From contig CAWHBY010000002.1 in assembly GCA_963827855.1 (NCBI GenBank), positions 1,550,001 through 1,614,000 on the forward strand: a DNA stretch of 64,000 bases, given 5' to 3'. The position numbers were made by a program, and so were the translations under genes. The notes beneath the pieces were generated by a model. It ran no database searches. It had not been told where the DNA came from and saw only the letters and a list, made by a program, of their open reading frames with translations. Positions 8,450 through 17,961 of this stretch are shown here, in pieces (positions within the stretch are counted from its first letter, which is position 1; the number at the start of each line of letters is the position of its first letter). The DNA is from DTPU01 sp963827855 (lineage in GTDB: Bacteria > Planctomycetota > Phycisphaerae > Sedimentisphaerales > Anaerobacaceae).

Positions 8450-10870
8450 CTACTCAACCCGCCATTCCAGGATGCCGCCCGACCATTCAGGTTGGAGCTG
8501 GACCTCGATCCGCAGGCTGGCGGTCGTCACTGTACCGAATGTCACGGAGTTGCACTGGTCCATCTTCGTCCCGTAGTCGGAGATCCCTGTCACCGGCCTC
8601 CATTCCTGGCCATCCTTATAGAGCAGCCTCCAGGACTGCGGCACGCGGCAGTGAGCGCCGGTCCGCCGTTCGTCCCACCAGTACACGCTCGCTGCCGAGA
8701 CCTTGGCAGGCCGTTCGAGGTCGTATTGTACCCATTCCTGCGTGCCCCGGTGATCCCACCAGGTGAAGCGTGGGATCTTCGAGTCATCAGAGGCCGCAGG
8801 TTCGATCTGGTCGTTCAGGGCGGACGTAGTGTCGCTCCGCCAGCAATGGGAGGCGGAGGGCGCAGCACGACTGGCGATCGTGGGCGGTGGAAGTGGCTCA
8901 GCCTGGGCTGCGGCCTCGGGTATCCAGACCCGCATCTCGCCGCTCTGGCGGTTGGCGTTGGCAAAGTATGGAATGGCGGTGAACTCCACCGGCCTTGCAC
9001 CGGGCACGCGGTCGGACGGCAGATAGAGCGTGTCCGGCCAATCGACACGGTTCAGCGCGACTGCACCGCCCTGGATGACCACCACGCCACCCAGCAGATC
9101 AGGGCGAGCCTTGGCCTGGAGCTGAGCGTCGGGCGGAATCACGAGGTTGCGGACACGGCCGCCATTGTCCACGGCCTCAAGGCAGTAGATCAGGGGCCCT
9201 CGCTGAAGGGCCACGCGTCCCCGATCGGCCTCGACCTGGGGATGGGCCCGGATGCGATGCATGGGCATGGGCAGCAACAGCTCGACTATGTCGCCCCGCC
9301 GCCAGATCCGGTGGAGACGCGCGTAGCCGCGTACCCTCTCGAAGGCGTCCACAGTCCTGTGATTCACCTTCAGCCGCGGCTCGCCGCACCAGGCGGGCAG
9401 GCGCATGGACAGGGCCAGCTCAACAGGCCGCTCCGGCTCCAGCCGCAGAACGACCCGGCCTTCCCACGGGTAACGGGTTTCCTGCCGCAACACGACCTTT
9501 GTCCCCCCTGCGGTGATCGTCGCGCGGCTGGCCACGAATTGATTCACGAGGATGCCATCCTCGTTCACCGCATAGAGCATGCCGGGCAGCGCGCCCATGA
9601 TCTTGAGGAACATGGGTGGGCAGCACGGGCAGCCATGCCACGCCCAGCGGGCCCGGTTCTTGCCCGCTTCGAGCGGATTCTCGTAGAAGTACGTGTCTCC
9701 CTTCAAGGACACGCCGGCCAGGATCCCATTGAGCAGCACACGCTCCAGTTCGTCTGCATAGCGCGCGTCGGCGAACGCCAGGTTCATGTTGTGATGGAAG
9801 AAGGCGGCGCCGATCGCTGCGCAGGTCTCCAGATAGCCATCGTTGGGCAGGACGTAGTCAGGACCGAATCCCTCGTGGCCGGCCACCGCTCCCAGCCCGC
9901 CGATGACGTACATGCGGCGCTGCACCATGTTCTCCCAGAGCCGTCGGGCCGCGGCAAGGTAGTCGGCCCGGCCGTTCACGTTGGCCGCAGCCACCAGGCC
10001 CGTGCAGAGGAGCGTGGCCCGCACCGCGTGGCCCTCGATCGTCTGCTGCTGGAGCACCGGCATGTGGTCCTGGCCGTACGGACCGTAGCTCTTGCGGCCT
10101 TCGTGATTGCCGCGGTTCTCGATCCAGAACTCCGCCAGCTTGAGGTAGCGCTGCTCGTCCACGGCGGCGGACATCTGGGCCTTCAGCTCCGGCTGCTCCC
10201 GGAAGAGCAGGTACAGCTTCACCAGGGCCTCCTCGCCCAGCGAGTGGCCCGGTACCACGTTCTTCTGGGGCGGCGGCCCCATCACGTCGGCCATGTGGTT
10301 GGCGAGCCGGGTGGCCACCTGGAGCAACCGTGTCTTTCCAGTGGCGCGATAGTAGTGAACAGCCGCCTCGACCATCGCCCCGGCGTTGTAGACGTCGTGC
10401 TGCCAGTTGTCGTTGCCGCCGTTGAGGCCCCAGCGATGGTCCGGCTCTTTCAGCTGGGTGTAGGTGTTGAGGTAGCCGTCGGGATCTTTGGCCGCGGCGG
10501 CCGCGATCCGCTCGATGATGCCATCCAGCCGGGCCTCCAGTCCGGCGTCCCGCTGGACCGCCAGGAAATCCGCGGAGCCGCGGATCATCTCGTAGATCAG
10601 GCCGTCATACCACGGCGGCCCGCCGTGCTCGCCGGCGACGCCGTCCCGGATCTTGTCGAAGTTGGATAGCGATCCGTCCTTCTCGAACTTCGCAAGGCAA
10701 TCGGGGATCGTGACCTCACGCCACACCTTGAGTTTGGGCAACCAGAAGTCGTCCTCGATAGAGACCTGGTGGATACCGACGGGCGTCAGCGGCCTGCACG
10801 GGGCGAGGGGCGAAGAGGCCAGGATGGCCAGCACCGCCACGGCTGCGCGAGTCTGCGATAGTCCGTTCAT
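8450..10870 (-). CDS. GH127 beta-L-arabinofuranosidase (DUF1680)
   Basis: This is an 806-residue protein with the start at 10870. GGAGGG precedes it and a signal-like segment (AAVAVLAILASSPLAPC) follows; the upstream gene stops 5 bp away. The GH127 core is clear: VSIEDDFWLPKL, an alpha/alpha barrel, the EtxC motif YLETCAAIGAAFF, and the cysteine pair HGCPCCPPMFLKIMG. In the family these Glu and Cys residues bind zinc and provide the cysteine nucleophile. Beta-sandwich domains follow, and residues from about 680 form an extra C-terminal galactose-binding-like module (WWDHRGTQEWVQYDLERP) not needed for catalysis. It would release beta-linked L-arabinofuranose, as in hydroxyproline-rich glycans or arabinan side chains. 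It is co-transcribed with the glycyl-radical enzyme. Confidence 0.85.
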   Translation of the reverse strand: MNGLSQTRAAVAVLAILASSPLAPCRPLTPVGIHQVSIEDDFWLPKLKVWREVTIPDCLAKFEKDGSLSNFDKIRDGVAGEHGGPPWYDGLIYEMIRGSADFLAVQRDAGLEARLDGIIERIAAAAAKDPDGYLNTYTQLKEPDHRWGLNGGNDNWQHDVYNAGAMVEAAVHYYRATGKTRLLQVATRLANHMADVMGPPPQKNVVPGHSLGEEALVKLYLLFREQPELKAQMSAAVDEQRYLKLAEFWIENRGNHEGRKSYGPYGQDHMPVLQQQTIEGHAVRATLLCTGLVAAANVNGRADYLAAARRLWENMVQRRMYVIGGLGAVAGHEGFGPDYVLPNDGYLETCAAIGAAFFHHNMNLAFADARYADELERVLLNGILAGVSLKGDTYFYENPLEAGKNRARWAWHGCPCCPPMFLKIMGALPGMLYAVNEDGILVNQFVASRATITAGGTKVVLRQETRYPWEGRVVLRLEPERPVELALSMRLPAWCGEPRLKVNHRTVDAFERVRGYARLHRIWRRGDIVELLLPMPMHRIRAHPQVEADRGRVALQRGPLIYCLEAVDNGGRVRNLVIPPDAQLQAKARPDLLGGVVVIQGGAVALNRVDWPDTLYLPSDRVPGARPVEFTAIPYFANANRQSGEMRVWIPEAAAQAEPLPPPTIASRAAPSASHCWRSDTTSALNDQIEPAASDDSKIPRFTWWDHRGTQEWVQYDLERPAKVSAASVYWWDERRTGAHCRVPQSWRLLYKDGQEWRPVTGISDYGTKMDQCNSVTFGTVTTASLRIEVQLQPEWSGGILEWRVE

Positions 10871-10874
10871 GCGA

Positions 10875-13010
10875 CTACCCTCCATAGATGTGTCGGCCGA
10901 TGATCTGGTCCTGGTAGACCCGATCCAATTCGCAGAAATAACCACTCCAGCCCCAGACGCGAACCACCAGGTTCTTGTGGAGCTCGGGATGGCGCTGGGC
11001 CTCGCGCAGCGTGTCCACGTTCAGGGTATTGAGCTGCAACTGCTGGCAGCCGGACTGCACGAACGCGCGGATGAACAGCGCGACCTTCTGGGTGGTGCCG
11101 CGGCCTCGGAAGAGGCTGTCGGACAGCTCCATGGTCAGTGGGCCGCCGTTGCAGACCCGGCGGTAATCGATCTTGCCAAAGCTCTGCAAGACGCTCAAGG
11201 GGCCCCGCACCTGCACGTTGGGCGAGGGCGCCAGGGAAGAACTGAAGAAGTCGCCCGCCTTTCGTCCATCTGCAGTGGCGCCGACTGTGGGTTCCCGCAT
11301 CCCCTCATGACCCTGTGCCAGCCAGACGTAGTACATGGCGGAGCCGCTGCCCGGACGGAACCGGCCGCCGCGGCCGTTCTCGCCCGCAGCCTCGCAGGCT
11401 TCGGCGAACAAGTCGAACAGCTTCACCAGCATTGCATCGGCGAGGTCGTCGTGGTTTCCCACCTTCGGCGCCTCCTCGCGGAGGTCCAGGCGGAGCGGCT
11501 CTTCTCCTGCAAAACCGGCTTCCAGTGCCCGGAGCAGCCTTGCAGCGGGAACTCGCTTCTCGTCAAACACCAGCGTCTTGACCGCAGCCATCGCATCAGC
11601 CGCGCTGGCGGAGGCAGCGCCGTGGATGCCGAAGTTGTTGTACTTCACCCCAAGCGAAAGGTCTCGCCCAGTTTCGAGGCAGCCATCCATCAGCACCGAA
11701 TAATAGGGTGCAGGAGGCAGGAGGAGCCTGCGGCTGGCCTTGGCCAGTCCGTTCACCTGCGTGCGCAGGTCTGCGCGGGTCCGCTCCAGGATGCCTTCAA
11801 AGGAATCGCCGGCAGCCAGGCCCTCGCGGATGGCCTTGTCTGCTGCCGCAGGCATGGAGGCGGCGCCTATGTTCACGACCTCCATCCCTCGCCCGGGGAT
11901 GATGAACTCCCAACAGGCCGCTACGGTGTAGTCACGGGCATCTGCCAGATCGTAGCCCGCTGCCACCAGACCGGGAATGACGACGTCATCATTGGCATAC
12001 TGCGGAAAGCCCAGGCCCATCCGCGTCAGTTCGGCGGCCAGCGACAGCAGGTCCAGGTCGGTGTGGCGATCCACGCGCAGATTGATCTTGGGATCGATCA
12101 ACGCCACCTCGCGCGCCACCCGCAGCACCATGGCGGTCAGCGGGTTCACCCCGCTGCTGCCATCCGGGCGAACACCGCCGAGCATAAGGGACTGGCCATT
12201 GTCGCCCTGCTGGATGCCGGGATAGAGGTCGCTGTCCCTGTTGAGCGAGATGAAGAACTCGGCCAGCAGCTCCTCTGCGCCGGCCTCATCCAGGCGTCCC
12301 GCCAGCAGGTCCGCCTCAAGGGTGGGCCACAGGTACTGGTCGAAACGGCCGAGGCCGCAGTGGTAGTGGCCGCTCAGCCAGAGCACCGCATGGCAGAGCC
12401 GCAGGGACTGCAGTGCCTCCTGAAAGGTCGTCGCTGGATACGCCGGCACACGATCCAGCACGTCCGCGATGTCCTGACGCCCGCCCTTGCGGGCCGCATC
12501 GGCATAGCGCCGGGCCAGGGCCAGCACCGCATCGATCGTCTCGATCGCGCAGTCCAGGAACTCAACGGCCTCGGCGTCTCCGGCCCTCCTCTGTCGGGTG
12601 GCCTGGGCAGTCTGCCTGCGGCTGAGTAGCCCCTCGGACAGCACCGTGCCCCAGTCCGCGCAGATATTGCTGATGGGGCCCAGCTCGTGCAGTGTCCTGC
12701 CGGCCGTGAGCGTCTTCAGCTCCGCAGCGGAGTAGAGCGACGGGACGCAGCGGACGGTGCGGGTGAAGACCAGGCGTTCGTCCGACGAGAGGACGACCGT
12801 CTGCGCCTCGCACATCCGCCGGGTCAGCCGTGCCGCACGCCGCGGCCACGAGAGGCCTTCTGCTTCGCACTCGCTCCGGATGTCGATCGTCTCGGTGTCA
12901 CGCAGAGGGTGGTGCTTTCCGTCGCGGATGCGGTGCTTCATGGCAGCCAGCCGCGGCGTCAGCTTCCTCGAAGTCACGTTGGCCGGAATGGGGATGGCAA
13001 GGGTGTTCAT
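10875..13010 (-). CDS. Glycyl-radical enzyme, CxE type (pyruvate formate-lyase superfamily)
   Basis: This is a 711-residue protein. The C-terminal glycyl-radical loop is RVWGWSGYFCELDRVYQDQ, corresponding to RVxGYSAxF of the superfamily. The thiyl site is AACWEFIIPGRG, a Cys-x-Glu arrangement. True pyruvate formate-lyase has adjacent cysteines, whereas eliminases such as glycerol/diol dehydratase and choline lyase have Cys-x-Glu. So I infer a dehydratase or lyase rather than formate production. ATADGRKAGDFF and CNGGPLTMELSD are further family blocks. At 711 residues it is shorter than typical eliminases. Its start overlaps the activase stop (ATGA), and it lies inside the arabinofuranosidase run. 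The substrate is unknown; an arabinose-derived polyol or acid is a guess. Confidence 0.82.
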   Translation of the reverse strand: MNTLAIPIPANVTSRKLTPRLAAMKHRIRDGKHHPLRDTETIDIRSECEAEGLSWPRRAARLTRRMCEAQTVVLSSDERLVFTRTVRCVPSLYSAAELKTLTAGRTLHELGPISNICADWGTVLSEGLLSRRQTAQATRQRRAGDAEAVEFLDCAIETIDAVLALARRYADAARKGGRQDIADVLDRVPAYPATTFQEALQSLRLCHAVLWLSGHYHCGLGRFDQYLWPTLEADLLAGRLDEAGAEELLAEFFISLNRDSDLYPGIQQGDNGQSLMLGGVRPDGSSGVNPLTAMVLRVAREVALIDPKINLRVDRHTDLDLLSLAAELTRMGLGFPQYANDDVVIPGLVAAGYDLADARDYTVAACWEFIIPGRGMEVVNIGAASMPAAADKAIREGLAAGDSFEGILERTRADLRTQVNGLAKASRRLLLPPAPYYSVLMDGCLETGRDLSLGVKYNNFGIHGAASASAADAMAAVKTLVFDEKRVPAARLLRALEAGFAGEEPLRLDLREEAPKVGNHDDLADAMLVKLFDLFAEACEAAGENGRGGRFRPGSGSAMYYVWLAQGHEGMREPTVGATADGRKAGDFFSSSLAPSPNVQVRGPLSVLQSFGKIDYRRVCNGGPLTMELSDSLFRGRGTTQKVALFIRAFVQSGCQQLQLNTLNVDTLREAQRHPELHKNLVVRVWGWSGYFCELDRVYQDQIIGRHIYGG

Positions 13011-13756
13011 ACGAGCGATGCCTCCACGTTGAGCTCGGCAAAGGGTCTTAGTCTGGCCTGGACGGCTGAGGTCTCATCGAACGACGGACGCCATTCAAGA
13101 CCGCAGGCCGCGTACTTTCCGCCTGCTGCGCGGTTGTAGGGGAGCAACTCGACGCGTGGAGGACCAGGCAGCATACTCACGCGGCGGGCGATGGCCCCCA
13201 GGTTCTCCTCGGTGTCAGTCACACCGGGCACCAAGGGAACACGAATGATGAACGGCGTTCCCAGGCCGGCCAGGCCGCCCAGGTTGCGGAGGATCGGTCC
13301 GTTGTCCACGCCGGTCCACCGGCGATGCGCCTCCGGGTCCGCCAATTTGAGATCGAACAGAACCAGGTCACAGCGGCGCGCCACCTTCCGGAAGTCCTCC
13401 TCCGTCGCATAGCCGGAGGTCCCGAGCGTGACGTGCAGGCCTTCCAGACGGTCGATCGTGTCAGCCACAAACGCGGCCTGCATCAGGGGCTCGCCGCCCG
13501 AGAAGGTGATCCCGCCGTTGTCACGCAGCAGCGGCCCCTGGCGATTGAGCAGTGTCGCAAGCTCGGCGGAGGTGTAGTCTCTGCCGACCCGCCGCTGCCC
13601 TGCTGCACTGCGGAGGACCTGGGGCGCGGGCAACAGGCCCTCGGGGTTGTGGCACCAGGCACAACGCAACGGGCAGCCCTTCAGGAAGACGGTGGTCCGG
13701 ATACCGGGCCCGTCATGGACCGTCAGCTCACGGATGTCAAATACGATACCGGTCAT
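13007..13756 (-). CDS. Glycyl-radical enzyme activating enzyme (radical SAM)
   Basis: This is a 249-residue protein with the start at 13756, giving the usual MTGIVFDIRELTVHDGPGIR opening. The radical-SAM cluster motif is CPLRCAWCHNP (CX3CX2C), followed by GGITFSGGEPLMQ. It is of the short PflA-like type, without the extra ferredoxin domain found in many dehydratase activases. It would cleave S-adenosylmethionine to install the glycyl radical in the adjacent enzyme. The 4-bp ATGA overlap with that gene supports coupled translation. No good ribosome site precedes the ATG, which lies 10 bp after the pseudopilin stop; translation may be coupled from that gene. Confidence 0.87.
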   Translation of the reverse strand: MTGIVFDIRELTVHDGPGIRTTVFLKGCPLRCAWCHNPEGLLPAPQVLRSAAGQRRVGRDYTSAELATLLNRQGPLLRDNGGITFSGGEPLMQAAFVADTIDRLEGLHVTLGTSGYATEEDFRKVARRCDLVLFDLKLADPEAHRRWTGVDNGPILRNLGGLAGLGTPFIIRVPLVPGVTDTEENLGAIARRVSMLPGPPRVELLPYNRAAGGKYAACGLEWRPSFDETSAVQARLRPFAELNVEASLV

Positions 13757-13766
13757 CGTCGGAGGA

Positions 13767-14537
13767 CTACCACCAGAAGACGGGGTTCTCCCCATAGCGC
13801 TTCTTGAATTCAGGCCAGGCCCGCCATCCCATGTGCCCGTCCAGGTAGCCGATGTTGCCACCCAGGGGCTCCTCCATGGTCCGCAGATGACTGGTCATGT
13901 CGTAGAATTTGGCCCCGCTGTACGATCCACCGACCGTCACCTTCCAGAAGTTGTATCCGTTCTTGCAGGTGGTATCCGGCTGCGCCAACGTCGAGTCGAT
14001 CACCAGCTCCCGCGAGGCGGGATTCTTCTCCATCGTGGTCCTGCACCAGATCTTGGCGACCTGGTCCCCATCATTGGGATAGCACTTCACCGCGGGCCGG
14101 CCCGGCGTACCGGCGGTGTCCATGATATAGCAGTACCCCGAAACAATGAAGTTCGTGGATGTGACGTCAATGAACTTGCGGCCGTCCCACTTCCCGTTGA
14201 ACGTCCAGTACCAGTCCTTGTAGTGCTTCTGCTGCATCTGGTTCGAAGGGCAGTAGAACAGGTCCTGGGTCACGCCGGTCTTGAGCATGTAGTTGACCGT
14301 CGTGCACCCCAGATCCCATAGCCAGTTCCCCGCGGTCTGGGGCAAGGGCAGCCTCGACCTGCTGCTATCCGCGTACATGGTCATCGCCAACACATGCTGC
14401 CTGATCCGTGACGCGCACGACTGCCTCCGGGCCTGCTCCCTCACCCGGCCCATGGCAGGCAGCAGCACGCCCATCAGAATGGCGATGATCGCGATCACCA
14501 CCAGCAGCTCGATCAGCGTGAATCCTCTTCGTCTCAT
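13767..14537 (-). CDS. Type II pseudopilin-like protein, prepilin N-terminal motif
   Basis: This is a 256-residue protein with the start at 14537 behind GAAAGGGG. The N terminus RRRGFTLIELLVVIAIIAIL is a canonical prepilin peptidase site plus hydrophobic helix, followed by the usual RxxARRQSCASRIRQH segment. The C-terminal domain has the GNIGYLDGHMGWR block common to planctomycete pseudopilins of the DUF1559 type and ends in FWW. A paralogue of the same length and ending (YWW) lies at 36746-37504. It sits between a large LamG protein and the glycyl-radical genes, so its expression should follow the sugar regulon. The role in secretion or surface structure is inferred only. Confidence 0.85.
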   Translation of the reverse strand: MRRRGFTLIELLVVIAIIAILMGVLLPAMGRVREQARRQSCASRIRQHVLAMTMYADSSRSRLPLPQTAGNWLWDLGCTTVNYMLKTGVTQDLFYCPSNQMQQKHYKDWYWTFNGKWDGRKFIDVTSTNFIVSGYCYIMDTAGTPGRPAVKCYPNDGDQVAKIWCRTTMEKNPASRELVIDSTLAQPDTTCKNGYNFWKVTVGGSYSGAKFYDMTSHLRTMEEPLGGNIGYLDGHMGWRAWPEFKKRYGENPVFWW

Positions 14538-14548
14538 ACCAGCCCCTT

Positions 14549-17500
14549 TCAACGGTCGCCTGCAAGGTAGCGAATCTCCCCATCCGACAGCACGCGGTTG
14601 TAGATACGGAAGTCATCCAGCAGCCCGTTGTAGTAAGAGTCCGTGGCATACTGTGAGCGGCCCAGCCAGTTCTGCTTGGTCTCTCCCAGATCCGCGGGAA
14701 GCGTGGCCGTAGCCCCCTCCCCTGCGAAGTCGCCGTCGACGTACAACCGCACGCGCATCGTGCTGCTGTTGATCGCCACTGCCACGAAGTGCCAGCCCGC
14801 CGGCAGCGAAGCGGCCGACTGGATGATCGACTCCTGGCCCGTCGCGTTGCCGGTCTTCGAGATGGCAAACCACAGCGGCGCATTGAGGAGACCCTGTCCA
14901 CTCGGACACAGCAGCATGTATCCCGCGGTGCTGCTGTTGCCAAAGTCGAAGATCCGCTGCCACCCGCCGCCCTGGTGACTGAAGTTCACGAAGGTCGTGA
15001 TCGTCGTGTCCTTCATCGCCTTCACCGCCTTACCGATCGGCAGTTCCGCGTAGTCGTCGTTGCCGCCCAGCAGGATCGCCTTGCCGTAGCCGGTCAGACC
15101 GTCCACGAAGCTCGGCCCGCCCTGGGCCGTGCCGTCATACCCATGCCCGGAGCTGTCCTTCATGTCACCTTCCATGGCATAGTAGGCCATCAAACTGGCC
15201 TTGCCCGGATCGGCCGGAACGACCACACCCGGCGCCGCTCTGTACAGAAGGATGTCATCCACGCAGAGGAGGCCCTTGCCTGTCCCGGACACACCGACCG
15301 CCAGGCTCTTGACCGCCTTGAGGTTCGCCCCCACGGTGGCCAGATCGATGTTCCACTGCTTCCACACGGAGGTCGTGATGGCCGTCGCAGGGCCGCTGTA
15401 CTGGACGTTGGTGCCGTTGATCACGACGTACAACTGACCCACCCCATTGTCCGGTGCACCGCGGAAGTACAGGACCAGCGTCTTGGCCCCGCCCAGGGTC
15501 CAGTCCTGGGCTGTCGCGAACGTCCGCGTGGCCTCTGAGACGGACTTGCCCGAGGTGTTGTCATACGCCAGCGGCATGGCCTGCTTGCCTCCGTGAACGA
15601 TCGTCCTCTCAGCAAACGGAGGATTGGTGTTGCCCACCGTGGAACCGGTTCCATTGCCTGCCGAGGCCTCCAAGCCGCAGTCTGCAGAGGCCGAGTACCC
15701 GAAGCCATCCACCCAGGCGAAGAAGATCCGGTTGCACTTGTCGTTGTACTGCTCGAAGTCGTCGACCGCGCCGTAGTCCGGCGTCGTGAAGCTCCAGACA
15801 TCGCCTTCCCACACCGAGGGGTTCGCCGCGTCGTTGGCCTCGTTCACCTTCCAGTAGTACGTCTTGCCGTACTGAAGTCCCAGCGACCCCAGTCCCAGAC
15901 TGTGTCCAGCCTGGGTCTTGACCAGCGCCAAGGCGTTGGGATCTGTCCCCAGGTATACCTGATGCTGCACCGCCTCACGACCCGGCCGCCAGTTCAGTAC
16001 GGAATCGATGGCCACAGACGAGGCCCCTGTGGCGGGTGTACCGTTAAAGGCCTTGACTGGGACATAGAAGAAGCGAACCTCGGAGAGTCCGGCCTGCTTG
16101 GTGCCGTCCGCCCAATTGGCGCTGATCGTCAGCCTCACGTACTTGGCTTGGACGCCGGCCAGGTCCACGGTCGTATTGTGAGTATACGTCGCGTCGCCCA
16201 CCGCCTGGCTGAACTCCACTGGCCCACCCGCCAGCGGGGTCCACGTCGTCCCATCGATGGAGGTCTCCAGGGTCACGTCCTTGGCACCCATGCCCACATC
16301 GGGCTCAGTGGCCTGATTGGAGTTCCACACCCACATCTGGTGAAACTTGTAGACCTTGTCGAAGTCGTACTTGATCCAGATCGGCGTCGAGTTCTTCTTG
16401 CTCAGCCACATGTGGGACGCCGACGTCCCGTGCTGGTCCATGGCGTCCAGCCCTGATCCGTCGATCGTCTTCTCGGGGCCCATCAGGGCGTTGCTGGAGC
16501 TGAAGGCCGTGGCCTTGACCGGTTTGACCGGATAGCTGTAGGTCTCTGTCGTGAAGCTCCAGATGCTGCCCGCATAGATGGAGAAATCGGGCGCACCGTT
16601 AACCTCGTCAATCCGCCAGCAGTAGGTCTGGCCGAACGCCAGGGCACCCGCGGGATCATAGGTGTTTGCATCCTGGTTCTGGCTCACCAGCATGTCCGAC
16701 GGAGCGGTTCTACTGGCATTCTGGACCGCCTCGAAGCCTGTCCCCAGGTAGACGTCGTGCGTCTTGGCAAACTCACCCGGCTTCCAGCTCAGGACAGTGT
16801 CCCGCGGGACGTCTGTGCCCCGAGGCTGGGGGCCGACCGCCACGCCCCCGCCGACCTGGTCCGGACCCAGGGCATGCAGCTTCTCGCGTTCCGCCTCAGA
16901 AAGGGCGCCCGACCAGAGGCGGATTTCGTCATAGCTGGCGTTGGCCGTGCCGTCGTCGTAGTGCGAACGGCCGATCCAGAGATCAACATCGTTCAGCTTC
17001 GACACATCAACGACTGAATACGAACCCCTGGCGGCTCCCAAGGTGGGGGTGTCCGCCTTGGCGGTGTACCAGGTCTCTGACCCCGACTCCCAGACCACGA
17101 CAATATGATACTTCACGCCCAGCTCGTATGGGGCGTTCGTGTTGTCCACCCTGGAACTGTCGTTGGGACTGAAGTACTCCACGTGGTCCGTGTTGATGTT
17201 CGTGCCCGTGGACCAACTCATGCACGTGTGCTCTGCCTGACCGCTGCCAAACTCGAAGATCCGCGCCCAGTTCTGGATCGAGAGGGGCGTCGCCCAGATC
17301 TCCATCGTGACCGAGGGACCCAGCTTGCTCAGGACGTGTTCCGGCAGGTTCACGTAGTCCGAGACCGCCTTGGTCCCGCCGGTCAGAGTCACTTCCGTCG
17401 ACGACAGGATCGCCTTGTTGGCCCCCAACTGAACGATCATGGCGTCCTGGCCTCCGACCGGATCCTTCAGGTCTCCGCTGAAACTCCAGCGGTGGGCCAA

Positions 17501-17572
17501 CTGGGCCCCCAGCCCGCTTGAAGCTGCCAGCACGACCCAACCCAGCGTCACGCACATCCAACGTCCACGCAT
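14549..17572 (-). CDS. Large secreted LamG / F5-8C surface protein
   Basis: This is a 1007-residue protein with the start at 17572 behind GGAGG and a signal peptide (VTLGWVVLAASSGLGAQ). The order is: LamG-like domain (about 25-235), Fn3-like repeat with the HDVYLGT and YCWRIDEVNG motifs (about 245-345), F5/8 type C galactose-binding domain (about 360-510, IWIKYDFDKVYKFHQMWVWN), a second Fn3-like repeat (about 515-610), a beta-rich domain, and a C-terminal LamG (about 820-1005, IRYLAGDR end). It is probably an extracellular carbohydrate-binding or adhesion protein; no catalytic motif is visible. It is the first cistron of the arabinoside run. The protein at 44632-47517 is a clear paralogue in the middle domains. 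Confidence 0.8.
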   Translation of the reverse strand: MRGRWMCVTLGWVVLAASSGLGAQLAHRWSFSGDLKDPVGGQDAMIVQLGANKAILSSTEVTLTGGTKAVSDYVNLPEHVLSKLGPSVTMEIWATPLSIQNWARIFEFGSGQAEHTCMSWSTGTNINTDHVEYFSPNDSSRVDNTNAPYELGVKYHIVVVWESGSETWYTAKADTPTLGAARGSYSVVDVSKLNDVDLWIGRSHYDDGTANASYDEIRLWSGALSEAEREKLHALGPDQVGGGVAVGPQPRGTDVPRDTVLSWKPGEFAKTHDVYLGTGFEAVQNASRTAPSDMLVSQNQDANTYDPAGALAFGQTYCWRIDEVNGAPDFSIYAGSIWSFTTETYSYPVKPVKATAFSSSNALMGPEKTIDGSGLDAMDQHGTSASHMWLSKKNSTPIWIKYDFDKVYKFHQMWVWNSNQATEPDVGMGAKDVTLETSIDGTTWTPLAGGPVEFSQAVGDATYTHNTTVDLAGVQAKYVRLTISANWADGTKQAGLSEVRFFYVPVKAFNGTPATGASSVAIDSVLNWRPGREAVQHQVYLGTDPNALALVKTQAGHSLGLGSLGLQYGKTYYWKVNEANDAANPSVWEGDVWSFTTPDYGAVDDFEQYNDKCNRIFFAWVDGFGYSASADCGLEASAGNGTGSTVGNTNPPFAERTIVHGGKQAMPLAYDNTSGKSVSEATRTFATAQDWTLGGAKTLVLYFRGAPDNGVGQLYVVINGTNVQYSGPATAITTSVWKQWNIDLATVGANLKAVKSLAVGVSGTGKGLLCVDDILLYRAAPGVVVPADPGKASLMAYYAMEGDMKDSSGHGYDGTAQGGPSFVDGLTGYGKAILLGGNDDYAELPIGKAVKAMKDTTITTFVNFSHQGGGWQRIFDFGNSSTAGYMLLCPSGQGLLNAPLWFAISKTGNATGQESIIQSAASLPAGWHFVAVAINSSTMRVRLYVDGDFAGEGATATLPADLGETKQNWLGRSQYATDSYYNGLLDDFRIYNRVLSDGEIRYLAGDR

Positions 17573-17692
17573 GACAGACCTCCTTCATAATAGGGCACTA
17601 GAGCTTGATGTCGCCGCAAGACGCGGCCACGAGAGTCACAGGCATGTCGTTTCCGTTTGTTCCCATCCCAGTCCTTCGTCACTCAGAATGGG

Positions 17693-17744
17693 TTTACACG
17701 TGTCAACCCAAGGGTACTCTACCGCTCTAGTTTACACGTGTCAA
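17693..17744 (-). promoter_or_regulatory. Promoter and double LacI-type operator of the arabinoside run
   Basis: On the minus strand the -35 TTGACA (17744-17739) and -10 TAGAGT (17721-17716) are 17 bp apart. The -35 box is half of the palindrome TTGACACGTGTAAA (17731-17744). A second copy of the same site lies at 17693-17706, just downstream of the -10 and 38 bp centre to centre. Bound repressor would cover both the -35 and the start site. The first gene starts at 17572. Stretch 17745-17961 beyond it holds no gene. Confidence 0.75.
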
Positions 17745-17961
17745 CATCATTCTCGGCTTTTCTTCTGCAGGTCAGACGTACACCCTGTCAACGATCTGCT
17801 TTCAGCCCCTGCCGGAGAAGGCCACAGGGCCGCGGTAAACGTCCTTCACAAGGTGAAGGAGACCGCATCGCATCGTGTGTCCGTCGCCTGCCGCCTTGCG
17901 CATTGCGTTTGACTCCTTCGCCCATTCTCCGTTTCCCCGATTCTCCGTTTCGCCCCCCCTT

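Noticed and set aside
8381..10669. 762-codon plus-strand open frame
   Set aside because: It is antisense to GH127, whose catalytic motifs are intact; the composition is typical of an antisense shadow.
17745..17961. Short direct repeats ATTCTCCGTTT near 17925-17950 as a possible CRISPR or tandem array
   Set aside because: Only two copies with no regular spacers; not an array.
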